Part shown: positions 63,541-64,000 of the stretch, piece by piece
Layout: the number at the start of each line of letters is the position of its first letter
Numbering within the stretch: position 1 is the stretch's first letter
Assembly: GCA_902518595.1 (NCBI GenBank)
Contig: CABYGR010000002.1
Span: 1-64,000, forward strand
Source: an uncultured Pelagibacteraceae bacterium
Lineage (GTDB): Bacteria > Pseudomonadota > Alphaproteobacteria > Pelagibacterales > Pelagibacteraceae
Direction: 5' to 3'
DNA length: 64,000 bases
Notes under the pieces: model-generated
Told to the model about the DNA's origin: nothing
Database searches by the model: none
Seen by the model: only the letters and a program-made list of their open reading frames with translations
Position numbers and translations under genes: made by a program

Positions 63541-63582
63541 TAAAGATCATTTAGTTCAAATTTTAGAACTAGATGATCTTTA
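63541..63582 (+). other. Intercistronic hairpin between dctP and dctM
   Basis: Seventeen bases at 63541-63557 pair with 63566-63582 around an eight-base loop, with a single G-U wobble. The hairpin starts 22 bases after the dctP stop and ends 31 bases before the dctM ATG. No T run follows, so it is more likely to protect the 3' end of the dctP message or to attenuate read-through than to be a full terminator. That would fit the need for excess binding protein. Confidence 0.7.
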
Positions 63583-63612
63583 CCTAAAACAAATCATAAC
63601 ATATAAGTAACT

Positions 63613-64000
63613 ATGGAAAGTATCATCCTACTCGTAGTACTACTTTTTCTAATACTTCTAGGTGCTCCTATTGGCTTTATATTAATACTGATACCATTTG
63701 TTTATATTCTCTTTACCGACGCTGTACCGCTTGTTTTGATCCCTAGTCAAATGTTTAGCGCTATTGACTCTGTTCCATTAACTGCAATTGCATTCTTTAT
63801 GCTGACAGGCGAGTTAATGACAAGTGCCACCATTACAGACCGGTTAGTAGCTTTGAGTAGAGCATTAATTGGACGTATACGAGGGGGGTTGGCCCAAGTT
63901 AATGTTCTTGTGAGTATGTTTTTTGCGGGGATGAATGGTTCTGTGGTAGCAGATACAGCTACAGTGGGAGCATTAGTTTTACCAGCTATGAAAAAAGCTG
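63613..64000 (+). CDS. dctM: TRAP transporter large permease DctM, 5' part cut by the window edge
   Basis: From the ATG at 63613 an open frame of 129 codons runs to the window end. It starts MESIILLVVLLFLILLGAPI and contains PSQMFSAIDSVPLTAIAFF, LTGELMTSATITDRLVAL and FFAGMNGSVVADTATVGALV, the conserved DctM N-terminal pattern with several membrane helices. It should move the solute delivered by DctP. The small permease DctQ usually lies between P and M; here there is no space for it. Confidence 0.9.
   Translation, partial: MESIILLVVLLFLILLGAPIGFILILIPFVYILFTDAVPLVLIPSQMFSAIDSVPLTAIAFFMLTGELMTSATITDRLVALSRALIGRIRGGLAQVNVLVSMFFAGMNGSVVADTATVGALVLPAMKKA

Noticed and set aside
1-64000. tRNA, rRNA, CRISPR arrays, insertion sequences, prophage
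   Set aside because: Gaps between genes are nearly all under 150 bases and none shows a cloverleaf, repeat-spacer pattern, transposase or integrase.

Overview
The window is very AT-rich (roughly 30% G+C by eye) and gene-dense. Genes lie a few bases apart or overlap, and no gap reaches 300 bases. Gene order and protein character fit a streamlined marine alphaproteobacterium of the SAR11 clade (Pelagibacterales). The supporting features are an NDUFA12-type complex I accessory protein, purM-purN divergent from DUF2066-hdaA, a suf operon led by an IscR-type regulator, a form II CoxL-type molybdenum hydroxylase cluster, and short spacers. The lineage is inferred from sequence character, because no ribosomal RNA gene or other marker is present. 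I saw no tRNA, rRNA, CRISPR array, insertion sequence or prophage.

Layout. 1-8155: LPS export (lptG fragment, lptF), pepA, ndk, purN-purM, DUF2066, hdaA, aspS. 8156-14883: an orphan TSCPD-domain protein related to the C-terminus of class II ribonucleotide reductase, NDUFA12 and DUF2155 proteins, accC-accB-aroQ, thiS-thiG, and an RNase E/G. 14988-23683: mrcA, prfB with a programmed +1 frameshift, an AsmA-like protein, tyrS, anmK, a hydrolase. 23767-29986: an IscR-type box and promoter, then iscR-sufB-sufC-sufD-sufS-sufU-sufT-sufA. 30053-33882: a small orphan gene, glnA, a YbaK-type deacylase, two permeases.

33896-47517 is a molybdenum island. It holds moaB, coxG, coxS-coxL-coxM, two separate XdhC-type maturation proteins, an exported hydrolase, a MobA/MocA-type nucleotidyltransferase, msrQ-msrP, moaE-moaD, a thioesterase, moaC, moaA, and a sulfite dehydrogenase with its cytochrome c. 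Cofactor synthesis, maturation and three molybdoenzymes of different families therefore sit within 14 kb.

47523-55111: a GYD protein, an aldehyde dehydrogenase, a FAH-family hydrolase, ppc, ccdA, an azoreductase-type flavoprotein and a HisN-type phosphatase. 55104-58741 is a one-strand run of small, mostly unassigned genes, including two tandem exported paralogues. 58809-62346: cysE-cysK, a VOC protein and a second aldehyde dehydrogenase. 62413-64000: a TRAP transporter (dctP, then dctM cut by the window end) whose G+C content is visibly higher than that of its neighbours.

The most useful observations are structural. Eleven of twelve convergent gene pairs abut or overlap, seven of them through a single palindromic stop site. 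Two ubiquitin-like sulfur-carrier genes (thiS, moaD) encode their C-terminal glycines with codons that also form the ribosome binding site of the next gene; at moaD that site can fold into a hairpin. An RNase E/G lacks its zinc-link cysteines. An SMR-family protein lacks the essential membrane glutamate. No clearly unprecedented multi-gene system stands out. The best candidate is the molybdenum hydroxylase cluster of unknown substrate with a co-translated exported hydrolase.
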